A model generated the notes under the pieces. The model saw only the letters and a program-made list of their open reading frames with translations, was not told the origin of the DNA and did not search any database. DNA of 64,000 nucleotides from Streptomyces agglomeratus (GTDB taxonomy: Bacteria > Actinomycetota > Actinomycetes > Streptomycetales > Streptomycetaceae): assembly GCF_001746415.1 (NCBI RefSeq), contig NZ_MEHJ01000001.1:3865001-3929000 (forward strand). Reading direction: 5' to 3'. Positions 50,050-58,688 of this stretch are shown in pieces (within the stretch, counting starts at the first letter, position 1; each line of letters begins with the position of its first letter). Both the position numbers and the translations under genes were made by a program.

Positions 50050-50916
50050 TCACTTCCGGTTGTAGAGGCGCATCGTCACCGTCCCGAACACCGCAAGCAG
50101 CACCGCCGACCAGCCCAGCGTCCAGCCGATGTCGGCGGCCGGCCAGTTGCCCGCCATCAGTTCCCGCACCGCCGTGGCCACATGGGTGACGGGGCTGTTG
50201 TTCACGAATGCCTGGAGCCAGCCCGGCATCGTCTTCGGGTCGACGAAGACATTGCTCAGGAACGTCAGCGGGAAGATCACCATCATGCTGACGCCCATCA
50301 CCGACTTCTCGGTGCGCAACAGCAGGCCGAACATCGTCCAGATCCACGAGAACGCGAACGAGAAGACCATCAGCAGCGCCACACCGGCGGCCACGCCGAC
50401 CACGCCGCCGTCCGGGCGATACCCGATGATCATGCCGACGGACAGCATGACGACGGACGCGATCAGGTAGCGGATCACGTCACCGAGCAGGTAGCCGACC
50501 ATCGGCGCCGGGCGCCAGATCGGCAATGTGCGGAAGCGGTCGAAGACGCCCTTGGTGATGTCGGTGTTGACGGCGACGCCCGTGTACATCGTGATCATCA
50601 CGATGCTCATGGTCAGGATGCCGGGCAGCAGGAACTGGACGTACTCCTCGACCGATCCGGCCAGCGCCCCGCCGAAGAGGTACGCGTACATCAGCACCAT
50701 CATGATCGGGAACGCCGTCACGTCGAAGAGCTGCTCCGGCACGTGCTTGATCTTGAGCATGGCGCGCCAGCCGAAGGTCAGGGACGCGGAGAGCGCGCTG
50801 GGGCGCGGCGGCCGGTCCTTGCTGACGAGGAGCGCGGCGAGCTCCTCCGCCTTCGGAGCTTCGAAAGTGAGTTCGTCGGGGGCCTGGCCCTTGTCCTTGG
50901 TCGCGACGGTGCTCAT
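50050..50916 (-). CDS. ABC-2 type permease (DrrB-like)
   Basis: 288 residues with six hydrophobic segments. Typical parts are [60 protein letters not shown] and [20 protein letters not shown]. It forms the membrane channel for the ATPase encoded just upstream (4-bp overlap). The pair resembles the daunorubicin exporter DrrAB and probably gives resistance to a drug or exports a metabolite. Confidence 0.9.
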   Translation of the reverse strand: MSTVATKDKGQAPDELTFEAPKAEELAALLVSKDRPPRPSALSASLTFGWRAMLKIKHVPEQLFDVTAFPIMMVLMYAYLFGGALAGSVEEYVQFLLPGILTMSIVMITMYTGVAVNTDITKGVFDRFRTLPIWRPAPMVGYLLGDVIRYLIASVVMLSVGMIIGYRPDGGVVGVAAGVALLMVFSFAFSWIWTMFGLLLRTEKSVMGVSMMVIFPLTFLSNVFVDPKTMPGWLQAFVNNSPVTHVATAVRELMAGNWPAADIGWTLGWSAVLLAVFGTVTMRLYNRK

Positions 50917-51944
50917 GCCGACACTCCTGTGGTCGAGTCGTTCATCGTCCCGCTCTCCGGGTCACTCCGCTTGTTCCGGTCGGTCAGCGCCAGGAAGACC
51001 TCGTCCAGGCTGGGCTGCCCCAGGGCGAAGTTGTCGACCGTGATTCCCGACGAAGCGAGCTCCGACAGCGCACGCGCCGCCTGCTCCGCCGCGCCGAGGT
51101 CGCTCGCGCTCCCGTTGACCGTCGCCGTCAGGGCGACGGGGTCCGGGTCCAGTTGTACGGCGACGTTCAGCGCCCGGCGCAGGACCCGCTCGGCCTCGGG
51201 GCGCTGTGCGGGGTCCCGCAGCCGCAGATGCACGGAGCCCGAGCCGACCGACGCCTTGAGCTCGCCCTTCGTGCCCTCCGCGATGACCTTGCCGTGGTCG
51301 ATCACGGCGATACGGGACGCCAGATGGTCGGCCTCGTCCAGGTACTGCGTGGTCAGCAGCACCGTCGTCCCCTGCGCCACCACCGCCCGGACGATGTCCC
51401 AGACCTGGTTGCGGCTGCGCGGGTCGAGGCCGGTCGTCGGCTCGTCGAGGAACAGCAGGTCGGGGGTGTTGAGGATGCTCGCCGCGATGTCGATACGGCG
51501 CCGCATACCGCCCGAGTAGTTCTTGATCTGCCGGTCGGCCGCCTCCGCCAGCCCGAACGCCTCCAGGAGCTGCGCCGACCTGACGCGTGCGGCGGCCTTG
51601 GAGTGGCCGAGGAGGCGGCCGAGGAGCACGAGGTTCTCCGTACCGGTCAGGTCCTCGTCGACCGACGCGTACTGGCCGGTGAGGCTGACCCTTCCGCGCA
51701 CCGCGTCGGCTTCACGCACCACGTCCTTGCCGAAGACGTGCGCCTCGCCGCCGTCCGGGCGCAGGAGCGTCGCGAGCATCTTCACCGCCGTGGTCTTGCC
51801 CGCGCCGTTGGGGCCCAGTACGCCGTACACGGTGCCGGCGGGTACGGCCAGGTCAATTCCGTCGACGGCCCGGTTCTCACCGAACACTTTGACCAGGCCC
51901 GCCGTCTCGATGGCGAGCTCCGGCCCGGGGTGTCCACCACTCAT
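50913..51944 (-). CDS. ABC transporter ATPase (DrrA-like)
   Basis: 343 residues. Walker [17 protein letters not shown], signature [12 protein letters not shown], Walker [17 protein letters not shown] and switch His region [20 protein letters not shown], where the usual His is replaced by Gln, as in DrrA. The C-terminal region ([20 protein letters not shown] to [11 protein letters not shown]) is the extension found in drug exporters. Works with the overlapping DrrB-like permease. ATG start at 51944. Confidence 0.92.
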   Translation of the reverse strand: MSGGHPGPELAIETAGLVKVFGENRAVDGIDLAVPAGTVYGVLGPNGAGKTTAVKMLATLLRPDGGEAHVFGKDVVREADAVRGRVSLTGQYASVDEDLTGTENLVLLGRLLGHSKAAARVRSAQLLEAFGLAEAADRQIKNYSGGMRRRIDIAASILNTPDLLFLDEPTTGLDPRSRNQVWDIVRAVVAQGTTVLLTTQYLDEADHLASRIAVIDHGKVIAEGTKGELKASVGSGSVHLRLRDPAQRPEAERVLRRALNVAVQLDPDPVALTATVNGSASDLGAAEQAARALSELASSGITVDNFALGQPSLDEVFLALTDRNKRSDPESGTMNDSTTGVSA

Positions 51945-52077
51945 GTCTCCGCCCCTCCGAGGGGTCGTCGGTTCGACTTACCCAGTGTTGACCGCCCCGG
52001 GGGCCGGAAGTAATCGTTCTTTGGTCCTAGAACCCGCGTGGAAATTCACGGGCGCCGCGACGAGCGGGCGCGGTGGC

Positions 52078-52533
52078 TCATTCGCGCGTGTAGAAGATGT
52101 AGAACGTCGCGGCTGCCATGCCGGCCGCCAGCGCCAGTCCCACCACCGCGGATTCGAGAATGGTGTTGCCCGCCAGGCTGTGCAGGAAGCCCAGCGCGAC
52201 GCCGAAGAGCGTCCCGTACGCCGAGGCGCGGACCAGGGGGATCAGCGCGCCCTGGACGCGGCCCAGGAGCAAGCAGAGGGCAGCCAGGACGACCGCGCAC
52301 AGGATGCCGAAGACGACGTTCCAGCCGGTAATGGGGCCTGCGTCGCGGGCGAGGAAGGACGCGTAGAAGCCGTACACCACGCCGAGCACCGCGGGCACGA
52401 TGCCGCGGAGACGTCGTGCCGCACCGGTCCGTTCCGTCGTACCCGCCGGTCCTGCCGAGCGGGCCGGTCCCGTCGGCCTGCCGCGCTTGACCGGCCTGCG
52501 AGACCGGCCGGGGATCGCCGCGTGTCCAGCCAT
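52078..52533 (-). CDS. Four-helix integral membrane protein
   Basis: 151 residues. A basic, Pro-rich N terminus (about 1-45) precedes four hydrophobic helices, for example GIVPAVLGVVYGFYASFLAR, VVFGILCAVVLAALCLLLGR and SAVVGLALAAGMAAATFYIF. No catalytic residues stand out. The ATG at 52533 follows GGAAGGAG. Conserved type in streptomycetes, unknown function. Confidence 0.8.
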   Translation of the reverse strand: MAGHAAIPGRSRRPVKRGRPTGPARSAGPAGTTERTGAARRLRGIVPAVLGVVYGFYASFLARDAGPITGWNVVFGILCAVVLAALCLLLGRVQGALIPLVRASAYGTLFGVALGFLHSLAGNTILESAVVGLALAAGMAAATFYIFYTRE

Positions 52534-52639
52534 CGCAGAGCTCCTTCCGCCGCGCACACGCACTCCCGCAGACGCACCCGCGCGCACACCCCACCCTCGC
52601 TACCAGGTCACACCCGTGGGCGGTGGTCGGCAAGTGGAT

Positions 52640-54040
52640 CTACGGACGGCCCGGCGGCCCCTGCTCCGCCACCTCCGCGAGCGTGCGCAGCGCGTACGAC
52701 AGCACCTCGACGGGCGGGGTCGCCAGGCCGATCCGCACCGCGTCCGGTGCGGCGTACGGCGGTACGGCGAAGGCTCGGCCGGGAGAGACCGCGATGCCAC
52801 GGGCCGCCGCCGCCGCGACGAAGGTGTCCGTACGCCAGGGCGCGGGCAGCTCCCACCAGCAGTAGTACGCGCGCGGCTCCGTGCGGACCCGGAAGCCGGC
52901 GAGCCGGCGCCGGACCAGTCGGTGGCGGTCCTCGGCGTCCGCGCGCTTGGCGGCCTCGACGGTGGCGACCGTGCCGTCCGTGATCCACCGGGTGGCCGCC
53001 TCCAGATTGAAGCGGGCGGCGGTCCAGGCACCGGAGCGCAGGGCCTCCGCCAGCTGGCTGGTGCGGGAAACCGGGGCGGCCAGGAAACCGGTGGTCAGGC
53101 CGGGGGCGAGCCGCTTGGAGAGGCTGTCGACGAGGACCGTGCGGGCGGGTACGCGGGCGGCCAGCGGAGCCGGGGCTTCCGGGGCGAGGAAGGCCCACGT
53201 CGTGTCCTCGACCGCGCCGATGTCCAGTTCCTCGCAGGCCGCAGCCAGCCGCTCCCTCCGCTCCTCGCTCATCGTCACCGACGTCGGATTGTGCAGGGTC
53301 GGCTGGACGTACACCGCGCTGAGCGGCGCGCGGCGGTGGGCGGCGTACAGCGCGTCGGGGGACAGGCCGCCGTCGTCCGCCTCGATCGCCACCAGGGTCA
53401 CCCCGAGCCGCTCGGCGACCGCCTTGACCAGCGGATACGTGAGCGCCTCCACGCCGAGCCGGCCGCCCGGGCGTACGAAGGACGCGATGGCCGCCGCGAT
53501 GGCCTGGCGGCCGTTGCCCGCGAAGAGGAGCTGCCCGGCGTGGGGCCGCCAGCCGCCCCTGGCCAGCAGCGACGCGGCTGCCTCCCGGGCCGCGGGGGTG
53601 CCGTCGGCCGCGGCCGGACGGGTGGCCGCTTCGAGCACGTCGGGGCGCAGGAGGCCGGCGAGGGATGCGGCCATGAGTTCCGACTGCCCCTCGGCGACCG
53701 GGTAGTTGAGCTCCAGGTTGATGGCGGGGGCGCCGGATGTCGTGGGTGCTGAGCCGCTGGTTCCGGCTTGCATGGCTGTCTCCGGCTCGGGCGTCCGCTC
53801 CTCCGCGAGCGCGTGTCCGGGGGAGGGCGGCGCTGCCCGTACGAACGTGCCGCGTCCGACCTCGCCGACCGCGAGACCCCGCCGCACGAGTTCGCCGTAC
53901 ACCCTGATCGCTGTGGAGTTCGCGATCCGGTGGCTGCGGGCGAAGGCGCGCTGCGTGGGCAGCCGGTCGCCGGGGCGCAAGCGGCCCGCCGCGATCTCGG
54001 CCGCCACACGATCGGCCACCCGCCGGAAGTCCTCCGCCAA
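52640..54040 (-). CDS. MocR/PdxR-type regulator (GntR HTH fused to aminotransferase)
   Basis: 466 residues. N-terminal GntR winged helix: AAEIAAGRLRPGDRLPTQRA, RSHRIANSTAIRVYGELVRR. A linker of about 50 residues leads to a fold type I aminotransferase domain; the PLP lysine is in LVDSLSKRLAPGLTTGFLA. MocR proteins sense PLP or an amino compound and control neighbouring genes. The TTG at 54040 follows GGAGGGATG at proper spacing and gives the exact GntR start. Two direct repeats of the kind MocR proteins bind lie in the divergent gap to the alpha/beta hydrolase gene. Confidence 0.88.
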   Translation of the reverse strand: MAEDFRRVADRVAAEIAAGRLRPGDRLPTQRAFARSHRIANSTAIRVYGELVRRGLAVGEVGRGTFVRAAPPSPGHALAEERTPEPETAMQAGTSGSAPTTSGAPAINLELNYPVAEGQSELMAASLAGLLRPDVLEAATRPAAADGTPAAREAAASLLARGGWRPHAGQLLFAGNGRQAIAAAIASFVRPGGRLGVEALTYPLVKAVAERLGVTLVAIEADDGGLSPDALYAAHRRAPLSAVYVQPTLHNPTSVTMSEERRERLAAACEELDIGAVEDTTWAFLAPEAPAPLAARVPARTVLVDSLSKRLAPGLTTGFLAAPVSRTSQLAEALRSGAWTAARFNLEAATRWITDGTVATVEAAKRADAEDRHRLVRRRLAGFRVRTEPRAYYCWWELPAPWRTDTFVAAAAARGIAVSPGRAFAVPPYAAPDAVRIGLATPPVEVLSYALRTLAEVAEQGPPGRP

Positions 54041-54096
54041 GCCGCATCCCTCCACATCACCGCCGCTCACGGCCCGCGCCCGCCACCGCCCGGCAC

Positions 54097-54130
54097 ATTG
54101 CACCGAGAGCAAAGAGCCTATTGCACCGAG
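54097..54130. promoter_or_regulatory. Direct-repeat operator for the MocR regulator
   Basis: ATTGCACCGAG occurs exactly at 54097-54107 and 54120-54130, a 23-bp period (about two helical turns). MocR regulators typically bind direct repeats. The second copy contains TTGCAC (54121-54126), placed 18 bases before TAGCCT (54145-54150), so it overlaps a likely -35 of the hydrolase gene. Confidence 0.72.
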
Positions 54131-54157
54131 CAGTTGACCGCGCCTAGCCTCCTCACC

Positions 54158-54994
54158 ATGGCAACCGCACAGCTCGCAGCACGCGTCAGCGGCAAGGGCC
54201 CCGAGGGCCTCACCGTCGGCTACACCGACGAGGGCAGCGGCCCGCCGCTCGTTCTCGTCCACGGCCACCCCTTCGACCGCACCATGTGGGCCCCGCAGGT
54301 CGACGCGTTCGCCCCCACGCACCGCGTGATCGCCCCCGATCTGCGCGGGTACGGCGAGAGCGACGTCGTGCCCGGCATCACCCCGCTCTCCTCCTTCGCC
54401 GACGACATCGCGGCCCTGCTCGACCACCTCGGCATCGAGCGCGCCGTACTCGGCGGGCTCTCCATGGGCGGTCAGATCGTGATGGAGTGCTACCGCCTCT
54501 TCCCCCACCGCATCACCGGGCTGGTCCTCGCCGACACGTTCCCCGCCGCCGAGACACAGGAGGGGAAGCGGTCGCGCAACGCCGCCGCCGACCGGCTCCT
54601 CGCCGAGGGCATGAAGGGGTACGCCGACGAGGTACTGGACAGGATGGTCGCTCCGTACAACACGAAAGCGGCGGCCCACGTCCACCGCATGATGACCGCC
54701 GCCTCCCCCGAGGGCGCCGCGGCGGCCCTGCGCGGGCGGGCCCAGCGGCCCGACTACCGCGACCTGCTGACCCGCGTGAGCGTCCCGACCCTGGTGGTGG
54801 TGGGGCGCGACGACACGTACACGCCCGTGGCGGACGCGGAGGCGATGCACGCCGCGATCCCCGGCTCCACCCTCGCGGTCATCGAGTCGTCGGCCCACCT
54901 CCCCAACCTGGAACGGCCCGGCGCCTTCAACGCCGTGTTCCGGGACCACCTGGACCTGGCCGGGCGGGCCGTTCCGGGCCCCGGCGCGCGCTGA
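54158..54994 (+). CDS. Alpha/beta hydrolase under MocR control
   Basis: 278 residues. Oxyanion motif LVLVHGHPFDRTMW, nucleophile elbow LGGLSMGGQIVMEC with the catalytic Ser, Asp in VVVGRDDTYTP and His in ESSAHLPNLERP. Similar enzymes hydrolyse esters, lactones or act as non-haem peroxidases. The ATG at 54158 lies 8 bases after the predicted -10, so the message may be leaderless. Being divergent from a MocR gene, its substrate may be an amine or vitamin B6-related compound, but that is inference. Confidence 0.88.
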   Translation: MATAQLAARVSGKGPEGLTVGYTDEGSGPPLVLVHGHPFDRTMWAPQVDAFAPTHRVIAPDLRGYGESDVVPGITPLSSFADDIAALLDHLGIERAVLGGLSMGGQIVMECYRLFPHRITGLVLADTFPAAETQEGKRSRNAAADRLLAEGMKGYADEVLDRMVAPYNTKAAAHVHRMMTAASPEGAAAALRGRAQRPDYRDLLTRVSVPTLVVVGRDDTYTPVADAEAMHAAIPGSTLAVIESSAHLPNLERPGAFNAVFRDHLDLAGRAVPGPGAR

Positions 54995-55111
54995 CGCAGG
55001 CTGACGCGCGCTGATCACCGGCTTGAGCTGCACGGCGGTCGGAGGTGTGCTGGGCTGGTGGGAGTGATCCTGCCGAGAGTGGCCCTGACGAGCCGACGGA
55101 GGCGAGTCGTC

Positions 55112-55372
55112 ATGGAGGACAGGCAAGACGCCGACCAGGAGATTCTCGACAACATCACCAGTCTGGTCAGCGAGGAGCGCGAGCTGCGCGACCGCTCCAC
55201 CCGGAAGCTGGGACTCGACGACGCGGAGCGCGCCCGGCTGAAAGCCGTGGAGATCCAGCTGGACCAGTGCTGGGACCTGCTGCGTCAGCGCCGGGCGAAG
55301 TCGGAGTTCGGCGAGGACCCGGGGGAGGCGCGGGTGCGGCCGGCATCGGAGGTGGAGAACTACAAGAGCTGA
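55112..55372 (+). CDS. DUF2630 family protein
   Basis: 86 residues, almost all helical and charged: EILDNITSLVSEERELRDRS, VEIQLDQCWDLLRQRRAKSE, and the family end RPASEVENYKS. A short coiled coil is likely. Function unknown, widespread in actinobacteria. The ATG at 55112 fits the family length. Confidence 0.88.
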   Translation: MEDRQDADQEILDNITSLVSEERELRDRSTRKLGLDDAERARLKAVEIQLDQCWDLLRQRRAKSEFGEDPGEARVRPASEVENYKS

Positions 55373-55429
55373 GGCCGGGGCTGCGGCCGGGGCTGAGGCC
55401 GGGAGAGGACCCGGAGGCATCCCTGAAAG

Positions 55430-55450
55430 TTGTCCACAGGCTGTGGACAG
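55430..55450. promoter_or_regulatory. Inverted pair of DnaA boxes
   Basis: TTGTCCACA (55430-55438), an exact match to the Streptomyces DnaA box, faces TGTGGACAG (55442-55450), an 8/9 match on the other strand. Bases 55431-55449 form a perfect palindrome with one central base. It lies in the gap between the DUF2630 and FUSC genes. Confidence 0.65.
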
Positions 55451-55482
55451 TGGGGCGGCGGGCGGCCGGGACTTGCATAAGG

Positions 55483-55498
55483 AGATCGATTTCGATCT
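55483..55498. promoter_or_regulatory. AGATCGA-TT-TCGATCT palindrome before the FUSC gene
   Basis: A perfect 7-bp inverted repeat in an AT-rich patch 10 bases before the FUSC ATG. It overlaps the expected ribosome binding region, so it could be an operator or a hairpin that limits translation. Confidence 0.5.
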
Positions 55499-55507
55499 GT
55501 TGGGGGC

Positions 55508-57478
55508 ATGGCTGAGCAGAGAGCAGGGGGCCGGCTGGCGCCGCCCGAGTGGCTGACGCAGGGGCTGCGGCCGCAGTCCGCGCCCGTGCCGTGGGCCGCC
55601 GTCGTACGCGCCGGGATCGCGATGGCCGCTCCGCTCGCCGTCGGATTCGCCGTCGACGAGCCGGTGTACGGGGCGCTCGTGTCGATGGGCGCGCTGTCCG
55701 GTGTCATCGGCGACACCGCCGACGCGTACCGGATGCGGCTGCTCAACATCGCCGTACCGCAGCTCTTCGGCGCGATCGGCGTCACCCTCGGCACGCTCGT
55801 GTACGGGCAGGGGTGGCTCGCCGTAGGAGTGCTGACGTTCGTCGCGCTCGTGTCCGGGATGATCTCGACGATCGGCGCCGTCGCCTCCGTGTCCGGGCTG
55901 CTGCTCCTGCTCCAGGCCGTCGTCGGAGCCGGGCTGCCGATGCCCGACCCCTGGTGGACCGCGCCGCTGCTGCTCACGCTGGGCGGCCTGTTCGTCCTCG
56001 TACTGACGCTGATCGCGTGGCCGCTGCGGGGCGGGGTGCCGGAGCGGGACGCGGTGGCGGAGACGTACCGGGCGGCGGCCGGGCTGCTGGAGGCGGCGGG
56101 CCGGGACTCGGACACCTACGACGCGAGGCGCCAGGCCGTCACCGAGGCCCTGAACACGGCGTACGACCTGGTTCTGGCGCGGCGGGCGCGGGACCACGGG
56201 CGGCGGAGTCCGCTCGTACGGCTGCTCGCGCAGCTCAACGTCGTCGTACCGCTCGTCGAATCCGCGCCCGCCGCGCACCTGCGCCGACGGGCGCTGCCGC
56301 CCGAAATCCCGGCCGCCGTGCGGGAGCTGGCCGACGCGGTGGCGAGCGGGGGCACGGGCGACGCGTCCGCGTTCGCGCTCCGGCTCCCCGCGCCGACCTC
56401 GCAGTCCGGGCGCGCCGTCGACCACGCGCTGCGGCACGCGGCGGCCGTCGTCCTGAGCGCGGACCCCGAGGCGGGCACCCTGGACGACCGGCTCGGCCGT
56501 CCGGCGGCGCTCGGGGCGCGGGTCCGCCGCGCCACCCGGAACGTCCTGCTGTCGCAGTCGTCCTGGCGTTACGGGCTGCGGCTCGCCCTGTGCATCGGGC
56601 TGGCGCAGGCGCTCGTGTCGCTGATCGACGTACCGCGCTCGTACTGGGTGGCGCTGACCGTGGTGTTCGTGCTGAAGCCCGACTTCGGGTCGGTCTTCTC
56701 GCGGGCCGTGCAGCGGGCGTCCGGGACGGCGCTGGGGCTGGTCGTCGCGGCGGCCGTGCTGGCGGAACTGGAGCGCGGGTGGTGGGACGTGCCGGTGATG
56801 CTGGTGCTGGCGGCGCTCATTCCGGCGTTCACGGCGAAGGGGTACGCGTTCCAGACCGCGGCCATCACGCCGGTCATCCTGCTGCTGTCGGACATCTTGA
56901 ACCATGAAGGGTTCGGGCTCGTCCTGCCGCGTCTGTACGACAGCCTCATCGGCTGCGCGATCTCACTGGTGGCCGGGTACCTGCTGTGGCCGGAGAGCTG
57001 GCACACGCGGGTGGGGGCACGGCTCGCGGACACGGTGGCGGATGCGGCGGGGTACGTCGAGTGCGCGTTCGGGCCGCCGGACGCGCAGGGGGAACGGCAG
57101 CGGCAGCGGTTGCGGAGGCGGCTCTACCGGGACCTGTCGGTCGTACGCTCCGAATTCCAGCGCGCGCTGACCGAGCCGCCGCCCGTGGGAGCGCGGGCGG
57201 CGGCGTGGTGGCCGCTCGTGGTGGCGACCGAGCGGATCGTGGACGCGACGACGGCTGCGCGGGTGCGGATCAACCACGGGGCGCAGGCGCCGGCCGGGGC
57301 GGAGGTGGCGGAGGTGGCCCGGGAGCTGCGCGAGCTGGCGGAGGGGCTGCGGGCGAGCGACACGCTGGTGGAGGTGCGCACGGCACTGCCGCGCGACGAC
57401 GAGACGGTCCTGGCGCCACTGCGCCAGGAGGTGGCGGCGGCACGGGCGGTGGCTTCACCGGTGCGACCGCGGGGGTAG
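55508..57478 (+). CDS. FUSC-family membrane protein (aromatic acid exporter type)
   Basis: 656 residues with two blocks of membrane helices. The first is at about 30-175 (AVVRAGIAMAAPLAVGFAVD, GLLLLLQAVVGAGLPM) and the second at about 355-490 (GLRLALCIGLAQALVSLIDV, then PRSYWVALTVVFVLKPDFGS, the FUSC hallmark). Each is followed by a helical cytoplasmic domain. The family includes AaeB and fusaric acid efflux proteins, so export of an aromatic acid is plausible. It stands alone after a DnaA-box pair. The ATG at 55508 begins MAEQRAGG. Confidence 0.88.
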   Translation: MAEQRAGGRLAPPEWLTQGLRPQSAPVPWAAVVRAGIAMAAPLAVGFAVDEPVYGALVSMGALSGVIGDTADAYRMRLLNIAVPQLFGAIGVTLGTLVYGQGWLAVGVLTFVALVSGMISTIGAVASVSGLLLLLQAVVGAGLPMPDPWWTAPLLLTLGGLFVLVLTLIAWPLRGGVPERDAVAETYRAAAGLLEAAGRDSDTYDARRQAVTEALNTAYDLVLARRARDHGRRSPLVRLLAQLNVVVPLVESAPAAHLRRRALPPEIPAAVRELADAVASGGTGDASAFALRLPAPTSQSGRAVDHALRHAAAVVLSADPEAGTLDDRLGRPAALGARVRRATRNVLLSQSSWRYGLRLALCIGLAQALVSLIDVPRSYWVALTVVFVLKPDFGSVFSRAVQRASGTALGLVVAAAVLAELERGWWDVPVMLVLAALIPAFTAKGYAFQTAAITPVILLLSDILNHEGFGLVLPRLYDSLIGCAISLVAGYLLWPESWHTRVGARLADTVADAAGYVECAFGPPDAQGERQRQRLRRRLYRDLSVVRSEFQRALTEPPPVGARAAAWWPLVVATERIVDATTAARVRINHGAQAPAGAEVAEVARELRELAEGLRASDTLVEVRTALPRDDETVLAPLRQEVAAARAVASPVRPRG

Positions 57479-57489
57479 GCGGCGGGGCG

Positions 57490-57660
57490 CTTCGGGGCCG
57501 GTGCCGACGCCGGGGGCCTGTCCGCGCGCGGGGGCTTCGGGGCCGGTGCCGCGTCGGGGCGTGTCCGTGCGCGACGGCTTCGGGGCCGGTGCCGCGCCGG
57601 GGCGTGTCCGTGCGCGGCGGCTTCGGGGCCGGTGCCGCGCCGGGGCGTCTCCTCGGGTTC
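57490..57660 (+). repeat. Four tandem copies of a 43-45 bp GC-rich unit
   Basis: Copies begin CTTCGGGGCCGGTGCCG at 57490, 57535, 57578 and 57621 and continue with a CGGGGCGTGTCCGTGCGCG-like stretch. The fourth copy is the left end of dispersed repeat copy C, so the unit seems to have been amplified from that element's end. With copy C it fills the 351-bp gap after the FUSC gene; no gene is present. Confidence 0.85.
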
Positions 57661-57750
57661 CGAACCTTTCCGGCACCGCTGCGTTCGCTTCCGGCCCGTC
57701 GCGTTCGACACCCTGCGGGGAGTGCCCCGCCACAGCCCCTCCCGGCACCG
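57620..57750 (+). repeat. Dispersed roughly 130-bp repeat, copy C
   Basis: Third member of the family (see 23863 and 35668), forward orientation. The left end GGCTTCGGGGCCGGTGCCGC and the right end CGTTCGACACCCTGCGGGGA are conserved; the final part is less so (GTGCCCCGCCACAGCCCCTC). It lies between the FUSC gene and the convergent zinc-ribbon gene. Confidence 0.8.
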
Positions 57751-57829
57751 TGGGGTGTGGGGGCGGCCCTGAGCCTCTCCGGCGTTCGGGGAGCGGGGTC
57801 CGGGCCGGAGCCCCGGTTCGGGGAGGGGG

Positions 57830-58045
57830 CTAGAACAGCGGCAACTGGCCCGGAAACGGCGGCAGCTCGTACCCGTCGAGCGTGCGCTGCGCCGCGGAGG
57901 AAGGCGCCCCGCGCTTCGAGCCGGGGCACAGGGTGAGCTCCGCGGCGGTCCGCGTGCGCGGGTCGTGGCGTACGAACCGGCCCGCGACGACGGCGACCTC
58001 ACGGCCACAGAAGGGGCACGGGCGGCGCGGAGAGGTCGACGACAT
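57830..58045 (-). CDS. Small zinc-ribbon-like protein
   Basis: 71 residues. CPFCGREVAVV supplies a CxxC knuckle and the later LTLCPGSKR one more Cys, so a zinc site is possible but incomplete. FVRHDPRTRTAAE lies between, and the C terminus ends FPGQLPLF. The ATG at 58045 is the natural start; the frame extends upstream only into the S4 gene's antisense. It lies 20 bp after the S4 gene in the same direction. Function unknown. Confidence 0.72.
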   Translation of the reverse strand: MSSTSPRRPCPFCGREVAVVAGRFVRHDPRTRTAAELTLCPGSKRGAPSSAAQRTLDGYELPPFPGQLPLF

Positions 58046-58065
58046 GTGCCTCACTCTGCCAGCAA

Positions 58066-58476
58066 TCAGCCCGCCGTCGGCCTCGGCCCCTGGAGCCGCT
58101 CCATCTCGCGCCGGTCGCGCTTCGTCGGGCGGCCCGCCCCCCGGTCGCGGATGGCGACCGGTGCGACGAACTCCCGGGGCGGTGGCGGCGGGCTCTTGTC
58201 GACGTAGCACTCGGCCGCCGCCGGAGCGCCCACGCGTTTGCGGATGATCCGCGAGACCACGACGATCCGCTCCCGCCCAGCATGGAACAGCCGCAGCTCG
58301 TCGCCCGCCTTCAGCGCCTGCGCCGGCTTGACCCGCTCGCCGCCGACGCGGACGTGGCCCGCCTTGCAGGCGGCTGCCGCCTGCGCGCGGGTCTTGGTGA
58401 GCCGTACCGACCAGATCCAGACGTCGACCCGCACGCTCCCGCCACCAGGGCCGTTCGCCACCTCGTCCGAAGCCAT
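58066..58476 (-). CDS. S4-domain RNA-binding protein (Hsp15-like)
   Basis: 136 residues. The S4 domain occupies about 15-75: VRVDVWIWSVRLTKTRAQAA, CKAGHVRVGGERVKPAQALK, AGDELRLFHAGRERIVVVSR. A basic C terminus (GRPTKRDRREMERLQG) follows, as in Hsp15, which binds stalled 50S subunits after heat stress. The ATG at 58476 follows GGAGGC-like sequence. Not linked to other translation genes here. Confidence 0.9.
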   Translation of the reverse strand: MASDEVANGPGGGSVRVDVWIWSVRLTKTRAQAAAACKAGHVRVGGERVKPAQALKAGDELRLFHAGRERIVVVSRIIRKRVGAPAAAECYVDKSPPPPPREFVAPVAIRDRGAGRPTKRDRREMERLQGPRPTAG

Positions 58477-58688
58477 GCCTCCGAGGGTACGACCAGCGGC
58501 CGCCGCGTGCCCGGCTTCCCCGCCGCCCGCACTACTATGCGCACCATCTCCCGTCCGGAGGGAGCCACTCCGCCGCCTCCGGAAGGGTGGGCCGCATCTC
58601 TGACTTGTCGCCAAATTCGTGCCACGCAAGAGGAACAGGGAATTCCCATTGCGCCCGGCGCACCTTCCGGAAGCAGTGGGGGAACCGC

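Noticed and set aside
52640..56905. Single frame of over 1400 codons on the minus strand
   Set aside because: Only the last 466 codons match a protein (MocR). The rest is antisense to the hydrolase, DUF2630 and FUSC genes.
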